Part shown: piece by piece, positions 45,088 to 54,269 of the stretch
Numbering within the stretch: position 1 is the stretch's first letter
Layout: each line of letters begins with the position of its first letter
Origin: DASRAA01 sp963814165
Lineage (GTDB): Bacteria; Acidobacteriota; Terriglobia; Terriglobales; Acidobacteriaceae
Direction: 5' to 3'
Assembly (NCBI GenBank): GCA_963814165.1
Contig: CAWFBW010000021.1
Span: 248,001-312,000 of the forward strand
Length of the DNA: 64,000 bases
Made by a program: the position numbers and the translations under genes
Notes under the pieces: model-generated
Told to the model about the DNA's origin: nothing
Seen by the model: the letters and a program-made list of their open reading frames with translations, nothing else
Databases searched by the model: none

Positions 45088-45921
45088 ATGTCATCGTTGG
45101 ATCTACAGCCATCGTCTGCAATGAATGTCGCCCGACGAATTGCGCGGGGGTTCGTTTCCCTGCCCCATGTGGAAGCCGTGGCACTGGCGGGGTCGTGGAT
45201 GTCTGAATTTCCCGATGACGACTCGGATGTTGACCTCTACGTTTATGTGACGGAAGACATCCCGCTGGAATTGAGGGCGGAGATCGCGGCCGATTCGTCG
45301 CGGGCCGAGATTGGCAATGCTACCTGGGAGCCGGGAGACGAGTGGGTGGACGCCGAGACCGTGACCCACGTCGATGTGATGTACCGGCACGTGCGCTGGA
45401 TCGAGGAGCAACTCGACCGGGTGCTGGTGCACCACCAGGCGTCGGTGGGGTATTCGACGTGTTTCTGGTACAACGTGCTGCACTCACGAGCACTTTATGA
45501 CCGCTCGGGCTGGTTTGAGGCGTTGCAGCGAGCGGCCGCAGTGCCATATCCGGCAGAGTTGCAACAGGCGATCATCGCCAAGAACCGCCCGCTACTGCGG
45601 CACAAGCAGTCGTCGTACCTCCATCAAATTGAGCTGGCGGCGAAGCGAAATGACCCGGTGAGCGTCAATCACCGGGTAGCGGCGTTGCTGGCCAGCTACT
45701 TTGATGTACTGTTTGCGGTGAACGCGCAGCCGCATCCGGGAGAGAAGAGGTTGTTGCAGCACGCCGCGCGGTGTGAGCGTCAGCCTAACGAGATGGAAAA
45801 GCAGGTTGTCGCGGTGGTGGATGCTGTGGGGCATCCGGATTCGGACCTCGTCACCCGAATTGACGCGCTCGTGGATGGACTCGAACAACTATTGGAGCGA
45901 CAGGCTGAAGGACGTGACTGA
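45088..45921 (+). CDS. Nucleotidyltransferase-fold protein (DUF4037-like)
   Basis: The N-terminal domain has the nucleotidyltransferase motif ALAGSWMSEFPDDDSDVDLYVYV (G-S...DxD), and a third acidic residue in VTHVDVMYRHV. The C-terminal half is helical (LLRHKQSSYLHQIELAAKRN). It resembles DUF4037/aminoglycoside-type transferases; the substrate is unknown. ATG at 45088 lacks a good ribosome site and 45121 is an alternative. The stop shares one base with the next start, so it is coupled to the glyoxalase-like gene. Confidence 0.75.
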   Translation: MSSLDLQPSSAMNVARRIARGFVSLPHVEAVALAGSWMSEFPDDDSDVDLYVYVTEDIPLELRAEIAADSSRAEIGNATWEPGDEWVDAETVTHVDVMYRHVRWIEEQLDRVLVHHQASVGYSTCFWYNVLHSRALYDRSGWFEALQRAAAVPYPAELQQAIIAKNRPLLRHKQSSYLHQIELAAKRNDPVSVNHRVAALLASYFDVLFAVNAQPHPGEKRLLQHAARCERQPNEMEKQVVAVVDAVGHPDSDLVTRIDALVDGLEQLLERQAEGRD

Positions 45922-46277
45922 TGATCAAGATGGCAGTTCCCTTGTTGCACGTATCGAACGCGGCTGCGGCGCAGGATTTCTACTGCGGCAAGCTGGGGTT
46001 CCGGCTGGAGTTTGCGCATCGTGGCGACGAGTCGCTGGCCGATCCCTGTTACATGGGCATATCGCGCGACGGGGTGTGGATCCACCTGTCGTCGTTTTCG
46101 GGAGATGGGGTCGCCGGCGGCGTGGTGAACCTGCTGGTGGATGATGTGGACGCACTGCATAAGGAATTCGTCGCCAAGGGCGTTCACATCGACTCGGGAC
46201 CGGTTGACCAGACCTGGGGGACGCGGGAGATGTATGTGAAGGACGCGGATAGGAATTGTTTGCGGTTTCAGCGCTGA
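45921..46277 (+). CDS. VOC (glyoxalase/bleomycin resistance) family protein
   Basis: A 118-residue single-module-pair VOC protein: VPLLHVSNAAAAQDFYCGKLGFRLEF at the N-terminus, WIHLSSF and a C-terminal TREMYVKDADRNCLRF, where the Glu is the usual metal ligand. Family members bind antibiotics or act as lyases or dioxygenases; this one is not assignable. It overlaps the preceding nucleotidyltransferase gene by one base (TGATG). Length fits a bleomycin-resistance-like dimer. Confidence 0.85.
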   Translation: MIKMAVPLLHVSNAAAAQDFYCGKLGFRLEFAHRGDESLADPCYMGISRDGVWIHLSSFSGDGVAGGVVNLLVDDVDALHKEFVAKGVHIDSGPVDQTWGTREMYVKDADRNCLRFQR

Positions 46278-46475
46278 GTCTGTGGCAAAGTCCCAGGGCA
46301 AAATGTTTCGTAAGTGTTCGTTGGAGCGCTCGCCTACAGGCCAGCACTCCCACCCAAATGCCAACCAACAGTGCAGACCCACTCGCGGCGCTTCCGGCGG
46401 TTAGAAACTTTGGGGGCGGGAAATGTAGTCTAATGCCGTGGGGTATCTCGCTCAACTGGCCGTTTGTTTTTTCGA

Positions 46476-47532
46476 ATGAAGAAACTTCTCAAACCGATTT
46501 TCGTCCTTCTGCTGGCAGCGGTTACCGTTTCGACGGCCGCGGCGCAGAACATTCTTCCCAAATCATTCGCCGGGTGGACGCAGACCGGCGACGTGAAGAG
46601 TGCGACTGAGCCGGCGCAGGCGGACGCGGCCAATCCGGCGGTGCTGAACGAGTACGGTTTCGTGACGGCGGAGACGGCAACGTACAGCCGATCTGATGGG
46701 CGTAAGGTGACGGTCAGGGCGGAGCAGTTCAAGGACGCCACCGGCGGGTACGGAGCGTTCACGTTTTACCGCGATCCGGCGATGAAGATTGAGCGCATCG
46801 GTACCAAGGCCGCTTCCGCCAACGAGCGCGTCCTGTTTTTCCGCAGCAATGTCTTAGTGGATGCGACCTTCGACCGGCTGACAGCGATGTCGGTGGCGGA
46901 ACTCCGCGAACTGGCGGGCATGCTGCCGGAAGCCAAAAGCTCGGCGAGTAATTTGCCGACGCTGCCCGAGTATCTGCCCAAACAGAATGCGCAGGAGAAT
47001 TCAGCGAAGTACATCCTGGGTCCGCAGGCGTTAGCGGCGAGCAAGACTCCGCTGCCGGCTGAGCTGGTCGACTTCGGCGTCGAGCCAGAGATTCTGACGC
47101 AGAGTTACTCGACGCCCGATGGCCCGGTGACGCTGATGCTGGTGGAGTATCCGACGCCGCAGATTGCGATTGAACGATTGCGCGCATTCGAGGCATCAGC
47201 CAAGTAACTTGGCGGCGCGACGCACCGGACCGATCCTGGTAATCGAAAGCGGCAACGTTGCAAACACTGAGGCCCGCAACCTGTTGAACGCGGTGAACTA
47301 CGAAGCCGAGATCACGTGGAATGAAGCGACGTCGGTGAGCAAGCGCGACAACATCGGCAATTTGTTGATGGCGGTTTTTGGATTGATCGGCATCCTGCTG
47401 GTGATCGGCACCATCTTTGGAGTATTTTTCGGGGGCTTTCGAGTGCTGATGACCAGGTTTTTCCCGGGTACGTTTCTCGACCTGCCGGAGAATGTGGAAA
47501 TCGTACAGCTGCACCTGGACGACCGTCTGTAG
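46476..47532 (+). CDS. DUF6599 family exported protein (frameshifted)
   Basis: A signal peptide (LLKPIFVLLLAAVTVSTAAAQ) leads to a domain (LPKSFAGWTQTGDVKS, EQFKDATGGYGAFTFYRDP, VDATFDRLTAMSVAELRELA) that I recognise as DUF6599. After RLRAFEASAK the frame shifts near 47200 to LAARRTGPILVIESGNV. The C-terminal segment LLMAVFGLIGILLVIGTIFG is a membrane anchor with a short tail. Both parts together make the usual family length of about 350 residues. Function unknown. Confidence 0.72.
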
Positions 47533-47666
47533 TCGAACAAGTAGTTGAAAAATAAGAGGTTAGGTCAGATCGGAGGCAACTTCGGCCAATTTCGGCCAAT
47601 TTCCTCAGACTCAGAGAATTTGTGTTAAGTTGTTGAAAACACAGTAATTTAAGTTCTAGAAACTCC

Positions 47667-47695
47667 TTGACAGGGGGGGTAGGCGAACCTACTAT
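47667..47695 (+). promoter_or_regulatory. Consensus promoter before a short transcript
   Basis: -35 TTGACA (47667-47672), 17-nt spacer and -10 TACTAT (47690-47695). No open frame starts close by. A terminator follows about 70 nt later. Confidence 0.75.
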
Positions 47696-47701
47696 TTGTG
47701 C

Positions 47702-47781
47702 AGAAAGTTTTGACGGTCTAAGCCTCCGTTGGAACTATTCTCCCTTGAAGAGAAGGCCGCCCTGTTGCCGGGTGGCCTTTT
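47702..47781 (+). ncRNA. Predicted ~80-nt small RNA with its own terminator
   Basis: The start is inferred from the promoter at 47667-47695. The stretch has a stem GACGG/CCGTT and ends in a hairpin GGCCGCCC/GGGTGGCC (47755-47777) followed by TTTT. I see no coding frame with a ribosome site. No known family is recognised; it could also be an attenuated leader of the ABC transporter gene, whose ATG is 215 nt further on. Confidence 0.5.
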
Positions 47782-47995
47782 CGCATGTGCAAAAGTCGGA
47801 CCGATTGAATTGCACGATGAGGTTGTCTGTTCTTTCGGTCGATCATCTGCGAAGATTGCATCGCGGCAAGTGCAAGTCCAACGATCGACGGGGTGGTACC
47901 GTGGTGAGTGGCATCGAAGAGGCGGCTCGGAATGAGGTGAGGTACCGCGAGGTGGCGCGAACCGTTTCCGTCGATTGAGGAATCCAACTAACTTC

Positions 47996-49876
47996 ATGCA
48001 CGCCACTTCCCATTCCAGTATCCCCTCGAAAAAGACACCTGTATTCCAAGCCCTGCCGGAAATCTGGCAACTGATTAGCCCACGGCGCGGCCTGCTGGCG
48101 CTCGGCTTCGTATTGATGATCATCAATCGCGTTTCGGGATTAGTGCTGCCCTATTCGACAAAATTCCTGATCGACAACATTATCGGCAAGCATCAACTGG
48201 GACGGCTCCCGATCCTGGTAGGTGTGGTGCTGGGCGCGACGCTGCTGCAGGGACTGACGTCGTTCGCCTTGACACAGACGCTGTCGAAGGCGGCGCAGAA
48301 GCTGATTACCGAGTTGCGCCGGAGAGTGCAACAGCATATCGGGCGGCTTTCGGTTTCCTACTACGACTCGAACAAGACCGGCACCATGGTGTCGCGCATC
48401 ATGAGCGACGTGGAAGGGGTGCGCAACCTCGTGGGCACAGGGCTGGTGGATTTCACCGGCGGCCTACTGACGGCGGCGATTGCCTTCATAGTGCTGATGC
48501 GCATCAGCATGGTGATGACGACGATCGCGTTTGGCTTCCTGCTGGTGTTCGGGGTGGGACTGCGCTGGGCGTTTAAGACGATCCGGCCGATTTTCAAGGA
48601 GCGGGCGAAGATCAACGCCGAGGTAACGGGCCGGCTGACGGAATCGCTGGGCGGTGTACGAGTGGTAAAGGGCTACCACGCCGAGGAACGAGAACATGCC
48701 GTGTTCAGCGCCGGCGTAGAGCGGCTACTGCAAAACGTCTTCAAGACGCTGACGGCGACATCGCTGATGAGCCTGACGTCTTCCAGCCTGATGGGCGTGG
48801 TGGGTGCAATCGTGATGTTCATCGGCACCCACCAGATCATGGAAGGCAAGCTGACGCTGGGCGAGTTCTTCACGTACACGATGTTCCTGGGATACCTGGC
48901 GGCGCCGCTGTTCCAGGTGGTGAGCGTGGGAACGCAGATCACGGAAGCGATCGCCGGGTTGGAGCGCACGCGCGAGGTGCTGAGCGAGACTCCGGAAGAC
49001 GAAGACCCGGGACGCACGGTGACGTTGCCGCCGATCAAGGGCGATGTCGCGTTTGAGGACGTGACCTTCGCCTATGAGAAGAAAAAGACCGTGCTATACG
49101 GTATTTCGTTCCATTCGCAGCCGGGAACGGTGACGGCCTTGGTGGGATCGTCGGGTTCGGGCAAGTCAACCATCATTGGGCTGGTAGCGGCGTTCCACAA
49201 GCCGGACGCGGGCATGGTGCTGGTGGACGGCGTGGACCTGGCGACGGTGCGGCTGGACTCTTATCGGACACAGCTTGGGATGGTGCTACAAGAATCGTTC
49301 CTGTTCGATGGGTCGATTCGCGAAAACGTCACGTTTGCGAAGCCGGATGCGACGGAGGAAGAAATCCTGCGGGCGTGCCAGATCGCGCGGGTCGATGAGT
49401 TCGCCGAGAAATTCGAGCTGAAGTACGACACCATCATCGGCGAGCGAGGCGTCAAGCTGTCCGGAGGTCAAAGGCAGCGGGTTTCGATTGCTCGCGCAAT
49501 CCTGGCGAACCCGCGGATCCTGATTCTGGACGAAGCGACCTCGAGCCTGGACTCGGAATCGGAGGCGCTGATCCAGGCTGGGCTCTCCTACCTGATGCAG
49601 GGGCGAACGACGTTCGTGATCGCGCACCGGCTGTCCACAATTCGCCGGGCAGACCAGATTCTTGTGGTGGAATCGGGACAGATTGTGGAACGCGGGACAC
49701 ATCAGACGCTGTACGACTTGGGCGGGCGCTACTACGACCTTTACACGCGGCAGCACGGCATCGAGCAGAATCTGTTCCTGGCACCGGGTGAGGGCGACGT
49801 GCCGGAAGATGGCAATGGGAATTTGGCCTCGCCCGAAATCGACGCTGGTGAAGTGCTCGACCGGGAGCCGGTCTAA
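47996..49876 (+). CDS. ABC exporter, fused permease-ATPase (MsbA-like)
   Basis: A half-transporter of 626 residues: six membrane segments in the first 320 (LISPRRGLLALGFVLMIINR onward), then an ATPase domain with Walker A GSSGSGKST, signature LSGGQRQR, Walker B ILILDEATSSLD and the H-loop IAHRLSTI. It forms a homodimer that exports lipids, peptides or drugs. ATG at 47996 was chosen; a TTG at 47975 is possible. The gene is preceded by a predicted small RNA. No partner gene is adjacent. Confidence 0.92.
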   Translation: MHATSHSSIPSKKTPVFQALPEIWQLISPRRGLLALGFVLMIINRVSGLVLPYSTKFLIDNIIGKHQLGRLPILVGVVLGATLLQGLTSFALTQTLSKAAQKLITELRRRVQQHIGRLSVSYYDSNKTGTMVSRIMSDVEGVRNLVGTGLVDFTGGLLTAAIAFIVLMRISMVMTTIAFGFLLVFGVGLRWAFKTIRPIFKERAKINAEVTGRLTESLGGVRVVKGYHAEEREHAVFSAGVERLLQNVFKTLTATSLMSLTSSSLMGVVGAIVMFIGTHQIMEGKLTLGEFFTYTMFLGYLAAPLFQVVSVGTQITEAIAGLERTREVLSETPEDEDPGRTVTLPPIKGDVAFEDVTFAYEKKKTVLYGISFHSQPGTVTALVGSSGSGKSTIIGLVAAFHKPDAGMVLVDGVDLATVRLDSYRTQLGMVLQESFLFDGSIRENVTFAKPDATEEEILRACQIARVDEFAEKFELKYDTIIGERGVKLSGGQRQRVSIARAILANPRILILDEATSSLDSESEALIQAGLSYLMQGRTTFVIAHRLSTIRRADQILVVESGQIVERGTHQTLYDLGGRYYDLYTRQHGIEQNLFLAPGEGDVPEDGNGNLASPEIDAGEVLDREPV

Positions 49877-50003
49877 CCATCCTTTGAAATCAGCTGCCAG
49901 TCGAGGTACGCTTGCTCCGTTCGCGGCAGGAGTTCAGGCGGAGTGACTAGCGCAGGCGCAAATCACGATAGAAGCAGTGCGGAACCATGCCAGACGGCGG
50001 AAG

Positions 50004-50654
50004 ATGCCGTTTCTCTACCTGCTGATTACTGAACTCGGGCTCATCGTTGTCTTTCCGCTGACGGTCGGCAGCGGGGCTGAGGCCCACTTCTTTCGCCTGT
50101 TTACTACCGCGTTATTCGCGGTTGCGATGTACACGGTGCTGGGAGAAGGTCGCATTACCGCCGTGGCCCTGGCACTGGGAATTCCTCCGGTGGCGATCTA
50201 TGCCGCGAACTCGCTGGGCTATGTCCCGCGACTTCATTTGCTGGCGATGATACTGGGCAGCGTGTATCTCATGTTCATGACCGGCGTTTTCATCTATGAA
50301 GTTTTGCTGCACCCCGCGGTGACCAGCGACACCTTATACGGAGCGATCGCTGCGTTTCTGCTGATAGGCTTCACATGCGGATTGATCTTCGCCGTCATTC
50401 AGCAGGTTTCGCCGGGTTCGTTTCGGGACACGGTCGAACCTGCAAGGGTGATACGACCTCCCGAACTCATCTACTTCAGCTTCACGACGTTGACTACGGT
50501 GGGATACGGCGACATCGTGCCCCGGCATGGGTTCGCGAAGGCAATCGCCATGCTGGAATCGCTGATGGGAGTGCTGTACCCGGCGGTTTTTGTAGGCCGG
50601 CTGATCGGGCTGCATGCGGCGCGAATCGCGCCCCGCGAAGGCCCGAGAAGCTGA
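50004..50654 (+). CDS. Two-pore-domain-like potassium channel subunit
   Basis: Four to six hydrophobic segments lead to a pore loop with selectivity filter TLTTVGYGD (TTVGYGDIVP) and a final segment. The first part (FLYLLITELGLIVVFPLTVG) is a voltage-sensor-like bundle without the usual Arg series. It is a small ion_trans_2 type K+ channel, probably tetrameric. Start at the ATG 50004; a GTG at 49977 is alternative. It precedes a Ca2+/H+ antiporter gene, possibly a shared cation-homeostasis unit. Confidence 0.85.
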   Translation: MPFLYLLITELGLIVVFPLTVGSGAEAHFFRLFTTALFAVAMYTVLGEGRITAVALALGIPPVAIYAANSLGYVPRLHLLAMILGSVYLMFMTGVFIYEVLLHPAVTSDTLYGAIAAFLLIGFTCGLIFAVIQQVSPGSFRDTVEPARVIRPPELIYFSFTTLTTVGYGDIVPRHGFAKAIAMLESLMGVLYPAVFVGRLIGLHAARIAPREGPRS

Positions 50655-50772
50655 TGGAGCCGCGGAGGGGTAGAACCTCGACAGGTGTTTGATATGCTCT
50701 TTGGACATCGCGAGAGCAGGTTCGCGATACGACGGGCGAGTTCATCGTGCGAATGCCGGGAGACCCACGAGC

Positions 50773-51900
50773 GTGACCAGCCATCAGAAAAATCTTGAGC
50801 GCGCAGGATGGCGGGCGGAATGGTTTGTTGCCGTCAGCCTGACGACATGCCTGGCCTTTGTGGTCGCCGACCAGGCGCTGTGGTCGAAGCTCGCCAATCC
50901 GTGGGTGCTGGCGTTTGTGTTCGTCTGGCTTTTTGGCGTGATCCTCGGCTCGGCAATGTCAGTCGTACGCCACGCCGAACATCTTGCCGCGCTACTGGGC
51001 GAGCCCTACGGAACGCTCGTCCTCACGCTGTCGGTGACGTTTATCGAAGTGATGAGCATCTCGGCCGTCATGCTGCACGGGCAGAACAATCCCAGCCTTG
51101 TTCGTGACACACTGGTCGCCGTGATCATGATCATCCTGAACGGGATGGTCGGCATGTCGCTTCTGGCCGGCGCGTGGAAGCACCGGGAACAGCACTATAA
51201 CCTGCAGGGCGCAAACGCGTACCTCGGTGTCATCATCCCGCTGGCTGTGCTCGCGCTGGTGCTGCCGAACTACACCACGACCACGGCCGGCCCGACGCTT
51301 TCTCATCCGCAGGAGTGGGCGCTGGCCCTGCTGACCATTGCCCTCTACGCTGTCTTCCTGGGTGTGCAGACCGGGCGGCATCGCGGCTACTTCAGCGTGA
51401 GTGATGCGGACGCGCCGGAACCGCACAAAGAGGCAACGACAGCTCCACGATCGCTGCCATACCACGTCACACTGCTCACACTGTACATATTGCCGGTGGT
51501 CTACCTCGCCGAACAATTGGCGCATCCCGTAGATTACTTGACCGAGACGCTAAACGCGCCGCAGGCGTTGAGCGGCGTAGTGATCGCGGTGCTGGTGGCA
51601 ACGCCGGAGGCGATCGGGGCCACACGGGCGGCGCTGGCGAATCAGATGCAACGGTCGGTCAACATCTTTCTGGGTTCGGTGCTGTCAACGATCGGACTGA
51701 CAGTCCCGGCCATGCTGGTGGTAAGCAACTTGACCGGCCATCCGATCATCCTGGGGGTGGAACATGCCAACATCGTGCTGTTGGTCCTGACGCTGGGCGT
51801 CAGCATTCTCACCTTTGCCAGTGGCCGGACCAACGTGCTGCAGGGGCTCGTTCACCTGGTGTTGTTCGTCACCTTTCTGCTGTTGCTGGTGCAGGGTTGA
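50773..51900 (+). CDS. Ca2+/H+ antiporter (ChaA/CaCA family)
   Basis: A protein of 375 residues with about 11 membrane segments. The duplicated CaCA helices carry the conserved Glu in LSVTFIEVMSIS and ATPEAIGATRAAL, the second of which is the family's signature. It moves calcium or other cations out of the cell in exchange for protons. GTG at 50773 follows GGGAGA at about 10 nt; a TTG at 50689 is upstream in frame. A terminator with 14-bp stem follows at 51943-51977. Confidence 0.86.
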   Translation: MTSHQKNLERAGWRAEWFVAVSLTTCLAFVVADQALWSKLANPWVLAFVFVWLFGVILGSAMSVVRHAEHLAALLGEPYGTLVLTLSVTFIEVMSISAVMLHGQNNPSLVRDTLVAVIMIILNGMVGMSLLAGAWKHREQHYNLQGANAYLGVIIPLAVLALVLPNYTTTTAGPTLSHPQEWALALLTIALYAVFLGVQTGRHRGYFSVSDADAPEPHKEATTAPRSLPYHVTLLTLYILPVVYLAEQLAHPVDYLTETLNAPQALSGVVIAVLVATPEAIGATRAALANQMQRSVNIFLGSVLSTIGLTVPAMLVVSNLTGHPIILGVEHANIVLLVLTLGVSILTFASGRTNVLQGLVHLVLFVTFLLLLVQG

Positions 51901-51942
51901 AGGCGCGCGCGACTCCGCGTCAACTATCGAAGTCCTTGATAC

Positions 51943-51977
51943 GGCGAAGGCCATCCGCTCCATGGATGGTCTTCGCC
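51943..51977. terminator. Terminator between antiporter and DUF2911 genes
   Basis: GGCGAAGGCCATCC pairs with GGATGGTCTTCGCC over a 7-nt loop with one G-T pair. It lies between two convergent genes. Confidence 0.75.
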
Positions 51978-51989
51978 ATTTCCCAGTTC

Positions 51990-53048
51990 CTACTGGTTGA
52001 TGTTCTCTTTCTTTTCGAGGCGGTTGATGAGTCCCTGGATTTGGGACTTGGCGTTTTCGGGAGCCGCGTCTTTAGCGAGCTTCATTTGCCTGACCGCCTC
52101 GTCGTAGTTCCCTGCCCCGACGGCGATGCGCGACAGACCGGCATAGGTGTATATGTTTGTCGGATACTTCTTGGCCAAGTCGCGGTAGATGGCAAAAGCC
52201 TGGTCTTGCTTGCCGTCGCGCTGGAGCTGGCGGGCATACTGGTAGGCCTGTCCGGCATCGGCCTTCTGCAGCGCCATGGCCGTGACCTTTTGTGCCTCGT
52301 CAATCTTGCCCATGGCGGCAAGAATTTGCGACTTGGTCATCAGGTTGTCGTAGCGCTCCTCGATCTCGACGGAGCGGTCGGCGTACTTGAGGCCCTCGGG
52401 CAAGTCGACCTTATAGGTTAGAAAGTAGTTGGCCGCATCGTTGTAGCTGACCCAGGTGTACTGCACGATGCCGCGAAACTGCATGTCGAGGCTGGCTTCG
52501 ACGATCTTCGGCACATCAACGGCGACCTTGAAGGGAACGGCAAGCTTGTCCCAGTGAAGCGTGACCATGGCGGAGTCGGGGGTGAGTTGGTCGAAGTCGT
52601 AGAGCAGCGCTTCGTGGAAGTCAGACGCCGTTGGTTTCACGGTAACGCGAAGTACGTCTTCGTCCTGCTTGTAGGTGAAGGCTCCCCAGGCTGTGTTGGT
52701 CTTGGAGAAGATGATAGTCCAGTCGTTTTCGGTCGGGATCATGAACAGGCCGTAGCTACCCTTGTCGAGCGGCTTGCCTTCGATGGTCACCGGATCGGCA
52801 AAGGTGATGACCGTATTTTCGTTGGCGCCGGCGCGCCAGACTTCTCCGTAGGGCACGAGGCCGCCCCAGACTTTGCGGCCGTTGACCAGCGGGCGGCTGT
52901 ACTTCACGGTCACGTTAGTGATGCCGATGGTCTGGGTCACCTTGGCGTTCTGGCTCTTGCGCGGGAGGTCGAGCAGAGCGGACTGGGCTTGGCACAGCCC
53001 GGCGAAGAACAAGAGGCATGCGACGGGAACCAGGAAGCGTCGTTGCAT
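51990..53048 (-). CDS. Exported DUF2911 protein with C-terminal TPR repeats
   Basis: A signal peptide (VACLLFFAGLCQAQ) precedes a DUF2911 domain: SQNAKVTQTIGITNVTVKYS, GLVPYGEVWRAGANENTVI and TVKPTASDFHEALLYDF. Residues ~200-350 contain TPR-like helices (YQYARQLQRDGKQDQAFAIYRDL and IYTYAGLSRIAVGAGNYDEA). DUF2911 has no proven function; it is common in secreted proteins of Bacteroidota and Acidobacteriota. ATG at 53048 was chosen at the signal peptide after GGAGCT. Convergent with the antiporter. Confidence 0.85.
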   Translation of the reverse strand: MQRRFLVPVACLLFFAGLCQAQSALLDLPRKSQNAKVTQTIGITNVTVKYSRPLVNGRKVWGGLVPYGEVWRAGANENTVITFADPVTIEGKPLDKGSYGLFMIPTENDWTIIFSKTNTAWGAFTYKQDEDVLRVTVKPTASDFHEALLYDFDQLTPDSAMVTLHWDKLAVPFKVAVDVPKIVEASLDMQFRGIVQYTWVSYNDAANYFLTYKVDLPEGLKYADRSVEIEERYDNLMTKSQILAAMGKIDEAQKVTAMALQKADAGQAYQYARQLQRDGKQDQAFAIYRDLAKKYPTNIYTYAGLSRIAVGAGNYDEAVRQMKLAKDAAPENAKSQIQGLINRLEKKENINQ

Positions 53049-53348
53049 AGGAAGCTCCTTGTACACAGGGATTCGCGATGCGGATGGGCGTGCTGATGGT
53101 ACCACCGCACCCGACAGCGGTGATGCGTGAGTTGGACGTAGAGTTCAATCCGATGGTTAGCAGGGCGTGATGGAAGGCTCGGTAAGACGTTTGAACCGGC
53201 GAAGACGCGGGATGAAAGAAATAGGATGGGGTTTCGAGTTGGGCATTCAATGTGGGAACAGACCCACACAAGCAAAGACGGCTTCTGTCGGGCACCCGAT
53301 GCACACGATATCATTAAGCTATCTTTCCCTGCCAGGAAGGAGGGTGCA

Positions 53349-54248
53349 GTGAACCGGACACGCAATACCGTCATGATCGTGTTGGCGCTCGCGCTGTGCG
53401 CAGTGGGCCAGAGCGCAAAGCCCAAAGGTCCCAGGTCAGGCGACCAAATCGTGGTGCAGGAAGTCGTGATTTCCGGAACGACTACGCTGACTTCGGAGGA
53501 ACTCAGTGACATCAGCAACAGCCTCGTCGCCAAAACGATGCGGGACGAGGATGACATACCGAGTGAATATCTCAAGTACGAGTTTGAACAACGCGGATAC
53601 GTTGATGCCGATATAACCGACTTCAAAATCGTTCCTCTGGATCCGCTGGCAAAGAAGAAACCTGTTCGCATCGAGGCCTCGGTGGACGAAGGACAGCTGT
53701 TTCACTTGGCTGAGGTCAAGTTCACGGGAAACAGCGCGTTCAGCACTGCTGAATTGCTTCAGAATCTCCCTTTACGTCCCGGTGATGTTTTTGATGTGCA
53801 CAAGATAGAAGTCGGCTTGCAGGCGACGCTTGACCATTATCTGGCGAAGGGCTTTCTGGAGGCGGGCTTTCCCCACGAAGAAACCAGAGCAGGAGCCGGA
53901 CTGATTATGCTTACGTTCAATGTAGATGAAGGCATCCAGTACCGGATGGGACAACTGCGCATTGAAGGAAAGGGCGAGGCCACTGATAAACTCAGGGGTA
54001 ATTGGGAACTGAACTCGGGCGAACCGTACGATTACTGGTATCTTGAAAAGTTCCTTACGAAGAACCGGGAGCTCTTCCCGGAAGAATTCGATAACGACCG
54101 TGATGTGTTGTGGCTGCGCGACTGCGCGGACAATACCATCAACGTAACGATCGAGCTCGACCCAAGGCGGCAGTGGAAACCGAAGCCACAGGACAAGCCT
54201 TGCGAAGCATCCAAGGACAAGGCTGACAAAGACAAAAGGGACGATTGA
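53349..54248 (+). CDS. Exported protein with POTRA-like domains
   Basis: The GTG at 53349, after AGGAAGGAGG, begins a signal peptide (TVMIVLALALCAVGQSA). Two POTRA-like modules follow: VVQEVVISGTTTLTSEEL to QRGYVDADI, and HLAEVKFTGNSAFSTAELLQ to LDHYLAKGFLEAGFPHEETR, recalling the periplasmic part of BamA/TamA/FhaC. No barrel follows: the protein stops after 300 residues with a Lys/Asp-rich tail. It may be a soluble POTRA scaffold in outer-membrane assembly. Function is inferred from the fold only. Confidence 0.72.
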   Translation: MNRTRNTVMIVLALALCAVGQSAKPKGPRSGDQIVVQEVVISGTTTLTSEELSDISNSLVAKTMRDEDDIPSEYLKYEFEQRGYVDADITDFKIVPLDPLAKKKPVRIEASVDEGQLFHLAEVKFTGNSAFSTAELLQNLPLRPGDVFDVHKIEVGLQATLDHYLAKGFLEAGFPHEETRAGAGLIMLTFNVDEGIQYRMGQLRIEGKGEATDKLRGNWELNSGEPYDYWYLEKFLTKNRELFPEEFDNDRDVLWLRDCADNTINVTIELDPRRQWKPKPQDKPCEASKDKADKDKRDD

Positions 54249-54269
54249 CCGTCGCTTTTTCGCGGGGCG

